Assembly: GCF_001499995.1 (NCBI RefSeq)
Contig: NZ_LQIU01000045.1
Location: forward strand, 155,607 to 219,606
Length of the DNA stretch: 64,000 nt
Direction: 5' to 3'
Source of the DNA: Mycobacterium sp. IS-1496
GTDB lineage: Bacteria > Actinomycetota > Actinomycetes > Mycobacteriales > Mycobacteriaceae
The notes beneath the pieces were generated by a model, which was not told the origin of the DNA, did not search any database, and saw nothing but the letters and a program-made list of their open reading frames with translations. Below are positions 1 through 8,118 of this stretch, one piece after another (position 1 is the first letter of the stretch; every line of letters starts with the position of its first letter). A program made the position numbers and the translations under genes.

Positions 1-2021
1 CGCGCCAGGTCGATGGCGGTGCGCCCGCCACCCCGGGCCGCCACCATCCACGCCTTCGCGATCAGGGCCTGCGGATGATGTAGCGCCATATGGGGTCCGA
101 GCTGTCCGGTCGTCTCGGCCAGCACCCGTTCGGCACTCTTCGTGTCCCCCAGCGCGGAGTACGCCCGCACCAGCAGAAGCCGCGCCACGAGCCGCCACGG
201 CATCGAGTTCTCCGCGTTCAGCGCTGCGAGCGCCTGTTCGAGAGAGGACACCGCGTCCGGGAAGTGGCCGCGGTACACCTCGACGCAGCCCGCCATGATC
301 TTGGTGATCGCCCACCCGACGAACTGCCCGCACGATGAGAACCGGGCGCACTGCGCCACCGCCGCGTCGGCGGCGTCGAGTTCCCCGGAGTACACCCGCG
401 CGACGACCAGGCCGTAGCGGATCATGAACCTGATCATCCCGTCGGTCGGGGTCAGGTCGGGCCGGCAGAGCGCGGCGATCGGTTCGAAGCCGTCGCCGTG
501 ACCGATCGCGGGAAGGGCCAAACCGGCTGCCAGAGCGGCGAATTCCACCGCCTGCTCCGGCGCGTCGGGATTGTCGATCACCGCCCGCGCGGCGTGCAGT
601 CCGTCGGCGATCCTGTTCTCGTGCACGGCCATCGCCGCCCCCACCGCGGACACGATCGCGCGCAGCGCAGGGTGCGCGACCCGACGGTGCAGCACACCCA
701 GGAGCCGATGGGCCCGCTCGACGTCGCCCACCGCCCAGAACAGGATCGACAGACGCGGAAGGCCCCAGAGCACCAGTTGCGACTCGTCGAGGGCGGCGGG
801 GTCGAAGAGGGCGAGGATGTCGTCGGCCTCGGCGGCGCGCCCCTGCCACAGCAGGGCCCGGGACAGCAGGCCCGCCGCCCGCAGATCGCCGTGGCGTTCG
901 AAGGCCAAGCGGGCGAAGCGCTCCGCCGTCTCCAGGTTCGCCAGGAACAGGGCGTCCTTGCCCGCATCGATCAGCAACGCGTCGTCGACGTCTCGATCAC
1001 TGCCGACGTAGAGCTCGGCGAGGCGGATGCGGGTCGCCGCCGAGTCGGGCTCACGGGTGGAGAGCACGTCGACGATCCGGCCCCGCAGCCGCCGTGCCGA
1101 TGCGGTGCCGATGCGCTGTCGGATCACGTCCCCGAACAACGGATGGCTTATCCGGGCGTTGAGTTGACCACCGTCCTGGACGACGTGGATCAACCCCTGG
1201 GTCTCACCGGCGTCGACGGCCTCCGCGCCGGCCAACGCACACAGGGTGTCGAGGTCCAGCGGTTCGTACAGCGCGAGCACCTTCAAGGCCGACAGTGCCT
1301 CGGCGCCCGCCCGGTCGAGGCGGGCTTCCAGCAACGCCACCATCCCGGACGACACGGCCGCGTGGCCGCGCAGTTGCCACACGCCGTTCACCTCGGTGAG
1401 TGCGCCGGCAGCCAGCGCGCCCTCGACGAGATGCCGCAGGAACAGCGGGTTACCGCTCGACGAATTCCACATCACGTCGGCGGACAGCCCCTCGACGGTG
1501 CCCCGCAGAACTCTTTGCACCAGTGAAATGCATTGCGACTTCGTGAAGGGGTGCAACTCCAGACGCTCGAGAATTCCGTCCTTCCACAATGACGTGACCG
1601 CATCAGGAACCGCTTCGCCGCTCCGCACCGTCGCGATGATCCGTCCGCTGCCCTCGACGGCGACCTGGTGGAGCAACGTTGCCGACAACTGGTCGAGAAG
1701 ATGGGCGTCGTCGACCCCGAGCACGGTGTCGTCGGCGTCGAGGAGTGCCTCGCGGGCCGAAGTCAGCAGGGCGATCGGATCGCGGGCGGCGGTCATGGTG
1801 ACCCACGGCGCAAAGGCGCCGAGCGGGATGACTTTCGAGGATTCCGTGCATGACGCCCACCGGACGGACGGGATCGTGGCCGTCGCGGTTCTGGCGAGCG
1901 TCGTCTTGCCGACGCCCGCCTGACCGACCAGCACCACCCCGCGTTTGTCCGCATCGCTGAGTGCGGAACGGATGAAGTCGCGTTCCCCCGCACGGTCGAG
2001 CAACTGCCAACGGTTGCCCAC
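1..2021 (-). CDS. LuxR/MalT-type ATPase transcriptional regulator (C-terminus off window)
   Basis: A single minus-strand frame stays open from a GTG at 2021 to the window edge, so only about 673 N-terminal residues are visible. A Walker A (GQAGVGKTTLAR, residues 33-44) and a Walker B-like VLGVDDAHLL near residue 100 identify an STAND/AAA-type nucleotide-binding domain. A long Ala/Leu-rich helical region resembling TPR-like sensor domains follows. In this family a LuxR helix-turn-helix closes the protein at about 850-950 residues; that part would lie left of position 1 and is not seen. The start is chosen because the protein N-terminus runs directly into the ATPase; no clear ribosome-binding site precedes it. 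Target genes are unknown. Confidence 0.8.
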   Translation of the reverse strand, partial: MGNRWQLLDRAGERDFIRSALSDADKRGVVLVGQAGVGKTTLARTATATIPSVRWASCTESSKVIPLGAFAPWVTMTAARDPIALLTSAREALLDADDTVLGVDDAHLLDQLSATLLHQVAVEGSGRIIATVRSGEAVPDAVTSLWKDGILERLELHPFTKSQCISLVQRVLRGTVEGLSADVMWNSSSGNPLFLRHLVEGALAAGALTEVNGVWQLRGHAAVSSGMVALLEARLDRAGAEALSALKVLALYEPLDLDTLCALAGAEAVDAGETQGLIHVVQDGGQLNARISHPLFGDVIRQRIGTASARRLRGRIVDVLSTREPDSAATRIRLAELYVGSDRDVDDALLIDAGKDALFLANLETAERFARLAFERHGDLRAAGLLSRALLWQGRAAEADDILALFDPAALDESQLVLWGLPRLSILFWAVGDVERAHRLLGVLHRRVAHPALRAIVSAVGAAMAVHENRIADGLHAARAVIDNPDAPEQAVEFAALAAGLALPAIGHGDGFEPIAALCRPDLTPTDGMIRFMIRYGLVVARVYSGELDAADAAVAQCARFSSCGQFVGWAITKIMAGCVEVYRGHFPDAVSSLEQALAALNAENSMPWRLVARLLLVRAYSALGDTKSAERVLAETTGQLGPHMALHHPQALIAKAWMVAARGGGRTAIDLA

Positions 2022-2426
2022 GCGTCGAATTGTAGATTCGTCTTGTAACGAGTAAGAAGTCGATTTCCGGACTTTTCACGATACTTTGAAAGCGAAAGGA
2101 TCTGCGGAGTTCGGCGTGGCCGCTGCCGGTGCCGACAAGACTTCCGCACCTTCACATATCCCGTTAACGAAACGCAATGGCGGTCAGCGGCCCGCGTATC
2201 GAATATCCGAAAATGGTGGCTGAAACGTGTTCACGCACAGTTGTCAGTCGAATAGGCGCTTTTCGTCGAACCGCATTTTCCGCAACTATCGTCACGTTCT
2301 CCGCGCGAGCGGCTATCGCCCCGGTGATCTGGACCTATGGCGCGACGGCCGCTCGCATCTCGTTGCTGCGGATTCGTCAGCGAACGGTAGTCTGCCCCCA
2401 GCGCACGAGGACCTGTTGGGGGCGCG
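2022..2426. other. divergent intergenic region, no gene seen
   Basis: These 405 bases separate the minus-strand LuxR-type regulator from the plus-strand gene at 2427. They are clearly more AT rich than the surroundings, notably around 2030-2110 and 2200-2300, as expected for a divergent promoter region. I see no convincing coding frame, RNA gene or strong dyad. Short open frames here lack the codon pattern of real genes. Confidence 0.5.
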
Positions 2427-3275
2427 GTGGACTGGATCGAGGATCGCTGGCGGGACCTGACCGGAATCGGGTCCGCGGGCTGGCTGGCCGTCGCGACCTG
2501 GGCCGCCCTGGTTCTCGGCGTGGTCGCGCTCATCTACGTCTCCCGGCATCTCCGCCGAAGCCGCGACCTGCGCGCCCACGAACTCGCCCCGCACGTCGTG
2601 ATGTACATGGAGCCGCACGCGGCGGACTGGCACGTCATCGAACTCGTGGTCCGCAACTACGGCCGGACCGCCGCGCACGACATCCGGTTCGAGTTCACCT
2701 ACCCACCGACGGTGGCCCGCTACGAGGACCGCGCCGACGGCACCCCCGACGTCGTCGAACTCGAGTTGCCCGACGAGCTCCCGGTCCTCGCGCCGGGGCA
2801 GGAATGGCGCACGGTGTGGGATTCGGCGATCGACCGCAACGAACTCGGCGGGTCGATCCGCTCACGCTTCGACGGTGTGGTGACGTTCCACGACGAGTCC
2901 CGCCGCGCGGGCCGCGCGTCGCGACGCCGCAGGGTGCACACCAGCCGGGTGGTCCTGGACTGGGCGACGCTGCAGCCCGTGCAGCGCCTCGAGTTGATGA
3001 CCTCCCACGACCTGGCGCGCCAGGAGAAGCAGAAGCTCGAACTGCTGCGCACGGTGCTGACGTACTTCCAGTACGCGTCGAAGGAGACCCGCCCCGACGT
3101 GCTGCGGGCCGAGATCGACCGAATGACCAACGCGGTCAGGGAGACTCAGGACCGATGGCGCACCCGCGAACACGACGAGACGACGGTGCTGGACTTCCCG
3201 TGGATCGAACGCAACGGCGTCCCGCTGCACAACGGGGCGTCGCGGACGGCGGGCAGGCACCACCGCGGCGCCTGA
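2427..3275 (+). CDS. membrane-anchored protein of unknown function
   Basis: A 282-residue protein starting at a GTG preceded by a G-rich Shine-Dalgarno-like stretch (GGGGG). It has one transmembrane segment near the N-terminus (about residues 18-40), a short Arg-rich stop-transfer (RHLRRSRD), then a soluble domain with a beta-rich look (ELVVRNYGRTAAHDI and following), possibly an Ig-like fold. A charged helical stretch with several Lys/Glu residues comes near the C-terminus. The Arg-rich flank suggests that the large domain is cytoplasmic. The family is not recognised. It stands alone between the divergent LuxR regulator and the convergent HD gene. Confidence 0.75.
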   Translation: MDWIEDRWRDLTGIGSAGWLAVATWAALVLGVVALIYVSRHLRRSRDLRAHELAPHVVMYMEPHAADWHVIELVVRNYGRTAAHDIRFEFTYPPTVARYEDRADGTPDVVELELPDELPVLAPGQEWRTVWDSAIDRNELGGSIRSRFDGVVTFHDESRRAGRASRRRRVHTSRVVLDWATLQPVQRLELMTSHDLARQEKQKLELLRTVLTYFQYASKETRPDVLRAEIDRMTNAVRETQDRWRTREHDETTVLDFPWIERNGVPLHNGASRTAGRHHRGA

Positions 3276-3279
3276 CGCG

Positions 3280-3930
3280 TCACCGGTCGACGGGTTCGTC
3301 TCCCCAGCCCGAGTGCTTCACCATGTCCAGGAAGGTGAGCGAACCGCCGTTGAGCACCTCGTGCACGTGGGCGGGGAACGTGAACGGCGGCGCCTTGCGC
3401 GGATTGGCCGCGATACCGCGAGCGATCAGGTCGGCGATCGCATAGCCGAGATCGTGGCGAGGCCAATCCGCGTTCACCCGGTCGACGAAGCCGGGCGACA
3501 GCAGCTGCCGGCCGACACCGTTGATGTCGAGCGAGATCCCGCCGAACGACACGGCCTGCTCGGCGCCGAACCGGTCCGCCAGGCCGACACTGGTGTGCAG
3601 CGCGATGCCCTCCCACACCGTCCTTGCCCGGGCGCCGTCGACGCCGTGTTCACGCAGGAACCCCGCTGCGGCGTCGGCCCCGTCGACCTCGAAGCGCTGA
3701 TCACCGTCGCCGTGGGCGGTGAGGCCGAGGTCGTGCAGCACGCACGTGAGGTAGACGAGTTCGTCGTCGTAGTCGGTACCGCCGCGCAGACCCTTGGCCG
3801 AGGCCAGTTCTCGGGCGAAGAGGTAACTGCGGACGGTGTGGTTGGCGATGCACGGCGTCGACACATCGAGCACCAATCGCAATGCGGCGGAACAGACTTC
3901 GGTATCCGGTAGATCCCACGAATGCGTCAT
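3280..3930 (-). CDS. HD-domain metal-dependent hydrolase
   Basis: A 216-residue protein. The HD signature is visible as NHTVR (His near residue 31) followed by TCVLHDLGL (HD near 66-67), the pattern of a metal-binding HD phosphohydrolase. Overall it resembles the cyanamide-hydratase/HD family found in actinobacteria and fungi, but the substrate cannot be told. The ATG at 3930 (MTHSWDLPD) is preferred over the in-frame ATG at 3948 because it better matches the expected start of the fold. It converges on the unknown membrane protein with only 4 bases between stops, and reads away from the enoyl-CoA hydratase. Confidence 0.75.
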   Translation of the reverse strand: MTHSWDLPDTEVCSAALRLVLDVSTPCIANHTVRSYLFARELASAKGLRGGTDYDDELVYLTCVLHDLGLTAHGDGDQRFEVDGADAAAGFLREHGVDGARARTVWEGIALHTSVGLADRFGAEQAVSFGGISLDINGVGRQLLSPGFVDRVNADWPRHDLGYAIADLIARGIAANPRKAPPFTFPAHVHEVLNGGSLTFLDMVKHSGWGDEPVDR

Positions 3931-4015
3931 GCGGTGAGCCTGCCGCAACCGCGACCTCCGCGACGAGTGGCTAGATCGTCACATATCGACGGAATCTGGC
4001 CAACATCTTGGCTTT

Positions 4016-4034
4016 CGTAACAGCGTTACGTAAC
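4016..4034. promoter_or_regulatory. palindromic operator candidate upstream of the hydratase/TetR pair
   Basis: CGTAAC (4016-4021) and GTTACG (4025-4030) form an inverted repeat around AGC, and GTTACGTAAC (4025-4034) is itself a perfect 10-base palindrome, giving two overlapping dyads. They end 9 bases before the hydratase ATG at 4044. A TetR gene is the second gene of the same unit, so autoregulation through this site is the simplest reading (inference). A weaker GCCAA-N4-TTGGC dyad lies at 3999-4012. Confidence 0.5.
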
Positions 4035-4043
4035 GTCGCCCGC

Positions 4044-4742
4044 ATGAGCGACACCGTGAACTACGACCTGACCGAATCCGTCGCGACCGTCACGATGGAC
4101 GACGGCAAAGCCAACGTCCTCTCACCGACCATGCAGGCCAACCTCAACGAGGCCTTCGACCGGGCCGAGAAGGACGACTCCAAAGCCGTTGTGCTGGCGG
4201 GCAATCAGAAGCTGTTCAGCGGCGGGTTCGACCTGGCGGTGTTCGCCTCGGGGGACGCGCAGGCCGCGCTCGGCATGCTCACCGGCGGGTTCGAACTGGC
4301 CGTGCGCTGCCTGACCTTCCCGAAACCGGTGATCATGGCCGCGACCGGACCGGCCATCGCCATGGGTTCGTTCCTGCTGCTGTCCGGCGACGTCCGGATC
4401 GGCTCACCGCGGTCGCGCTGCCAGGCCAACGAGGTCGCGATCGGCATGGTGCTGCCGATCAGCGCGATCGAACTGATGCGGATGCGGTTGACGCCCGCGG
4501 CGTTCCAGCGTGGCATCTCCATGGCCGCGACGTTCGCCGGTGACGCCGCGATCGCCGCCGGCTGGCTCGACGAGGTGGTGGAGCAGGACGCCGTGCTGAC
4601 GCGGGCGCAGGAGGTCGCGGCCGAGGCGGCTTCGACGCTGCACCTGAGCGCGCACGTCGCGAGCAAGCTCAAGGCCCGCGACCATGCGCTGCAGGCGATC
4701 CGCGCCGGAATCGACGGTCTGGCAACGGAGTTCGGCGGCTAG
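4044..4742 (+). CDS. enoyl-CoA hydratase/isomerase family protein
   Basis: A 232-residue crotonase-fold protein, slightly short for the family (about 255-265). The oxyanion-hole regions are recognisable as LFSGGFDL and AATGPAIAMGSFLLL. Members hydrate or isomerise acyl-CoA thioesters, usually in fatty-acid beta-oxidation. At the second catalytic position of classical hydratases this protein has IGMVLPISAI, without the typical Glu pair, so it may be an isomerase or another crotonase activity. The ATG at 4044 is used because the upstream in-frame ATG at 4008 would add residues encoded by the palindromic operator. It is followed after 7 bases by a TetR gene, probably its regulator. Confidence 0.85.
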   Translation: MSDTVNYDLTESVATVTMDDGKANVLSPTMQANLNEAFDRAEKDDSKAVVLAGNQKLFSGGFDLAVFASGDAQAALGMLTGGFELAVRCLTFPKPVIMAATGPAIAMGSFLLLSGDVRIGSPRSRCQANEVAIGMVLPISAIELMRMRLTPAAFQRGISMAATFAGDAAIAAGWLDEVVEQDAVLTRAQEVAAEAASTLHLSAHVASKLKARDHALQAIRAGIDGLATEFGG

Positions 4743-4749
4743 GGCGTCC

Positions 4750-5340
4750 ATGCCTCGCGCCAAGCAGCGCACCCCCGAACTGCGGGACCGGCTGCTGGAG
4801 GTGGCCGTCGCGACGCTCAACGACGAGGGCGTCGCCCGGCTCACCACACGGCGGGTCGCCGAGCGGGCGGGCACGTCGGTGCCCGCGGTCTACGAGTTGT
4901 TCGACGACAAGGCCGGGCTGGTGCGGGCGATCTTCTTCGAGGGGTTCCGGCGACTGGGCCGCGACCTGGCGCAGACGCCGGTGACCGACGACCCGGTGGC
5001 CGACGTCGAGGCGCTGGTGCCGGCGTTCCGTCACTTCTGCCTGGACTCGCCGAGGCTGGCGCAGGTGATGTTCTCCCGGCCGTTCGCCGACTTCGACCCG
5101 GGTCCGGAGGAACTGGCCGCCGGCGAGGCGGTGCGTGACACCTTCCTCGACCGTATTCAGCGGTGTCTCGACGAGGGAGCCCTAGCCGGCGACGCGGTGG
5201 ACATCGCGCACGTCCTGCTCGCGCTGGCCAAGGGGCTGGCGGTGCAGGAGGCCGGCTGCTGGCTGGGCACGACGGCACGCTCGGTCGAGCGGCGGTGGCA
5301 ACTCGGGGTGCACGCGCTGCTGGCGGGCTTCCGCCCGTAG
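4750..5340 (+). CDS. TetR-family transcriptional regulator
   Basis: A 196-residue protein with an N-terminal TetR helix-turn-helix (ARLTTRRVAERAGTSVPAVY, then ELFDDKAGL) and a helical ligand-binding domain with the C-terminal pattern common in mycobacterial acyl-CoA-responsive TetRs. It starts with ATG at 4750, seven bases after the hydratase stop, so the two genes form one unit. The overlapping dyads at 4016-4034 in front of the hydratase are the best candidate operator. The ligand is unknown; by context an acyl-CoA is plausible (inference). Confidence 0.85.
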   Translation: MPRAKQRTPELRDRLLEVAVATLNDEGVARLTTRRVAERAGTSVPAVYELFDDKAGLVRAIFFEGFRRLGRDLAQTPVTDDPVADVEALVPAFRHFCLDSPRLAQVMFSRPFADFDPGPEELAAGEAVRDTFLDRIQRCLDEGALAGDAVDIAHVLLALAKGLAVQEAGCWLGTTARSVERRWQLGVHALLAGFRP

Positions 5341-5405
5341 GGCCTACGGGAAATGAGGCGAATGCCCCATGCCCGCCGCGGGTTCCCCGCCGCAGCATCG
5401 GTGGC

Positions 5406-6146
5406 ATGAACACACAACCCACCCCCCAGGCGGCCGCCCAGGCGACCGCGACCCAACCCCTTCCCGACGGTGACGACGAGCGCGTCGTCGGCTTCGGCGT
5501 GATGGGCCTGCCCTTCACCAGCGGCCACTACCTCGCCTACCGCGACTTCCCCGCGACGTCGTTCTCCCCCGCCTACCTGTCGGTGTGGCACCGCACCCCC
5601 GACGGCGTGTGGACGTTCTACGCCACCACGCCCGGCGCACAGAGCTGTTCGCGGTACTTCAGCTCCGCCACCACCGTCGACCCCGTCGTCTGCGACATCA
5701 CCGCGACGTGGACGACACCGTGGACGCTCGAGATCTCGATCCCCGACGTCCTGCGGTGGCGGGTCGACATCACCGCCACCCCCACGACGAAGGCCCTCAC
5801 GGCCGTCGGCACCCACCTGCCCGCCCGGACGTGGACCAACCGCGCGGCGCTCGGACTGCTCGGCCGGGTCGTCGGCCCGGTCCTCGGGGCGGGCAGCATC
5901 CGGCTGACGGGCACGGCGTCCAACGGCCAGCACTTCCGGATCGGCCCGAAGCGGGTATGGCTGGTCACCGACTCCACCGCGACAGTGCGCGGCGAGGATC
6001 TCGGGCCGACCGGACCACTGCCACAGCAGGCCAGGCTGGCCGACTTCCGGCTGCCGCAGCGGGGAATCTGCGTCGTCGGCCAGGGCCTGTTCGACCCGTT
6101 CGACACCCGCCGGCACCGCGACGCTGACCGGCTTTCGCTGACCTGA
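5406..6146 (+). CDS. conserved protein of unknown function
   Basis: A 246-residue protein with no signal peptide or membrane helix. The opening MNTQPTPQAAAQ is low complexity. The core has repeated Trp/Thr-rich beta-strand patterns (GVWTFYATTPGAQ, TATWTTPWTLEISI) that suggest a beta-barrel or beta-sandwich. It resembles DUF2071-like or lipocalin-like binding proteins only superficially, so no function is assigned. The ATG at 5406 is chosen because the longer upstream frame overlaps the TetR gene. It ends 10 bases before the HD-GYP gene and may be co-transcribed with it. Confidence 0.65.
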   Translation: MNTQPTPQAAAQATATQPLPDGDDERVVGFGVMGLPFTSGHYLAYRDFPATSFSPAYLSVWHRTPDGVWTFYATTPGAQSCSRYFSSATTVDPVVCDITATWTTPWTLEISIPDVLRWRVDITATPTTKALTAVGTHLPARTWTNRAALGLLGRVVGPVLGAGSIRLTGTASNGQHFRIGPKRVWLVTDSTATVRGEDLGPTGPLPQQARLADFRLPQRGICVVGQGLFDPFDTRRHRDADRLSLT

Positions 6147-6156
6147 TGACCAGGCC

Positions 6157-7737
6157 ATGACGACGGCGCACAATCAGGTCGTGACCAGTCGCCCGCAGGC
6201 CGCGGGGCTCCCGACACGTGCGGAAGTCCTCGCGGCCCTGTCGGTGGCCATCGACCTCGGCCTCGGCCAGCCCGCCGAGCACATGCTGCGTTCGGCGCTG
6301 ATCGCCACCCGACTCGCCGACCGCTTGAAACTCTCCCCCGCGCAACGTGATTGCGTGTACTACACGACGCTGGTCATGTGGATCGGCTGCCATGCCGACT
6401 CCCACGAGTACGCGCGGTGGTTCGGTGACGACATCGCGGTGCGGCGGGCGTCGTACCTCGTCGACTGGTCCGGGCTGCCGTATCAGCGGTTCCTGCTGGC
6501 CAACATCGCCCACGGCGAACCGCTGCTGCAGCGGCTGCGGACCGCGGCGGCGCTGTATGCCGATGCGCGCGGCAACATCTCGCGGCTCATCCATTCCCAC
6601 TGCGCGTCGGCGTCGACGCTCGCCGAGCGGATCGGCCTCGACGGCGATGTGCAGCGGGTGCTCAGGTTCACCTTCGAACGGTTCGACGGCGGCGGACTGC
6701 CCGGCGGCGCCGCCGGAGACGCGATCCCCATCGAGATGCGGGTGGCCCAGTTCGCGGATCTGGTGGAGGTGCATCACCGTGAGCACGGCGTCGAGGGTGC
6801 GGTCGCGATGGCCCGCAGCCGGCGCGGCGGCCAGTTCGACCCGGCTGTGGTGGACGCGTTCGTCGCCGACCCCGACGCGGTGCTGACGATGCCGACGTCG
6901 GTGTGGACCACAGCGCTGCAACAGGCACCGGACCGCCACGACCGGCTCGACGCGCCCGGCCTCGACGCACTGCTGATCGCGCTCGGCGACTTCGTCGATC
7001 TCAAATGCCCCTTCACCGCGGGACATTCACGCGCGGTCGCCGCACTGGCCGCGTCCGCGGCCGCCGCGCTGGGTCTCGACACCGAGGCGGTGGCGTTGAC
7101 GCGCCGGGCCGGCCACGTCCACGACGTCGGCCGCATCGGGGTGTCGAACCAGGTGTGGTCGAAGGCTTCGGCGCTGAGCACGGCGGAGTTCGAGCGCGTG
7201 CGGTTGCACCCGTACCTGACCGAGCGGATCCTGCGCCAGGTGCCCGGGCTCGCCCAGGTGGCATCCGTCGCGGCGAACCACCACGAGCGTCTCGACGGCA
7301 CCGGGTACCCACGCGGGCTCGGTGCGCGGGAGCTGACCACGCCCGATCGGGTGCTCGCGGCCGCCGTCGCCTTTCAGGATGCGTGCGAGCCGCGGCCGTA
7401 CCGCGCACAGATGGCGCCGGGCGACGCGGCGCGCCGGGTCCGGCAGCGGGTGCGCGACGGCGGACTGGATCCGGCCGCCGCCGACGCGGTGCTCCACGCC
7501 GCGGGCCAACCGGCCCGGCCCAGGGCGCGATCCGGTGCGCTGACCGCCCGCGAAGCCGAGGTGCTGTGTCTGGTGGCGCAGGGGGCGACGAACAGGGAGA
7601 TCGCGGCGAGGCTCGTCATCAGCGAGAAAACCGCACGCAACCACGTCGAGCGCACCTACGCCAAGATCGGGGTGTCCAACCGCGTCGCGGCGAGCCTGTA
7701 CGCCCTCGAGCACGGCCTGCTGGGGCGCCTCGCCTAA
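6157..7737 (+). CDS. HD-GYP-type phosphohydrolase fused to a LuxR helix-turn-helix
   Basis: A 526-residue one-component regulator. The C-terminal HD-GYP domain (about residues 285-435) carries HDVGRIG at 322-328 and NHHERLDGTGYPRG at 374-387. A second, diverged half near residues 150-200 has FERFDGGGLPGG. Residues 460-526 are a canonical LuxR DNA-binding domain (LTAREAEVLCLVAQG, then SEKTARNHVERTYAKIGVSN). Classical HD-GYP proteins hydrolyse cyclic di-GMP; here the conserved Lys of HDIGKIG is Arg, so activity is uncertain and the domain may act as a sensor. A GTG at 6181 is an alternative start. Its stop overlaps that of the convergent usfY-like gene. Confidence 0.85.
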   Translation: MTTAHNQVVTSRPQAAGLPTRAEVLAALSVAIDLGLGQPAEHMLRSALIATRLADRLKLSPAQRDCVYYTTLVMWIGCHADSHEYARWFGDDIAVRRASYLVDWSGLPYQRFLLANIAHGEPLLQRLRTAAALYADARGNISRLIHSHCASASTLAERIGLDGDVQRVLRFTFERFDGGGLPGGAAGDAIPIEMRVAQFADLVEVHHREHGVEGAVAMARSRRGGQFDPAVVDAFVADPDAVLTMPTSVWTTALQQAPDRHDRLDAPGLDALLIALGDFVDLKCPFTAGHSRAVAALAASAAAALGLDTEAVALTRRAGHVHDVGRIGVSNQVWSKASALSTAEFERVRLHPYLTERILRQVPGLAQVASVAANHHERLDGTGYPRGLGARELTTPDRVLAAAVAFQDACEPRPYRAQMAPGDAARRVRQRVRDGGLDPAAADAVLHAAGQPARPRARSGALTAREAEVLCLVAQGATNREIAARLVISEKTARNHVERTYAKIGVSNRVAASLYALEHGLLGRLA

Positions 7738-8042
7738 GCGGCGGGCCGGTGCGTGGCGTCCGGGTGCTGGCTGCGCCAGAGCCGCTCGATGCGCAGCACG
7801 CGGCGGTGCTCGAGCGCGATCAGGCCGCCGCCCGCGGTGACCACCGCGCCGGTGACCAACGCGAGCGGGAGCACCAGGCTGGTCTCCCCATACGCGGCGG
7901 ATGCCACGATGGCCGCCAGCCCGATGACGCCGAGCGCGATCAACACCAGCCCGGGGAACCAGAGAGTGTCGATGAACGATTCGCCCGCGCGGGGCTGGTA
8001 GGTCCGTGCGTGATCGATCGGATCGTGATGCGCGCCCTTCAT
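7734..8042 (-). CDS. usfY: UsfY-like small membrane protein
   Basis: A 102-residue protein with two hydrophobic segments (about residues 29-50 and 56-77) after a charged start containing HARTYQPRAGESF, and a tail with EHRRVLRIERLW and then SQHPD. This pattern matches my memory of the mycobacterial UsfY family, encoded near sigF in M. tuberculosis, whose function is unknown. The ATG at 8042 has an excellent ribosome-binding site (AGAAGGA). Transcription diverges from corA; a Crp-like site lies between the two starts. Its stop codon overlaps that of the convergent HD-GYP gene. The family call is from motif resemblance only. Confidence 0.65.
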   Translation of the reverse strand: MKGAHHDPIDHARTYQPRAGESFIDTLWFPGLVLIALGVIGLAAIVASAAYGETSLVLPLALVTGAVVTAGGGLIALEHRRVLRIERLWRSQHPDATHRPAA

Positions 8043-8084
8043 CGCATCCTTCTTTCTTCGAGAGATACTCCAGGCTACGCCCGA

Positions 8085-8100
8085 AGTGATGCACGTCACA
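8085..8100. promoter_or_regulatory. Crp/CRP-family binding site candidate
   Basis: The sequence AGTGATGCACGTCACA matches the consensus TGTGA-N6-TCACA at nine of ten defined positions. It lies in the 76-base divergent region between the usfY-like gene (start 8042) and corA (start 8119 or 8128). Mycobacterial Crp (Rv3676 type) recognises this consensus. Which of the two promoters it would act on cannot be seen. Confidence 0.5.
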
Positions 8101-8118
8101 TAACGTTCTCCTGACAAG

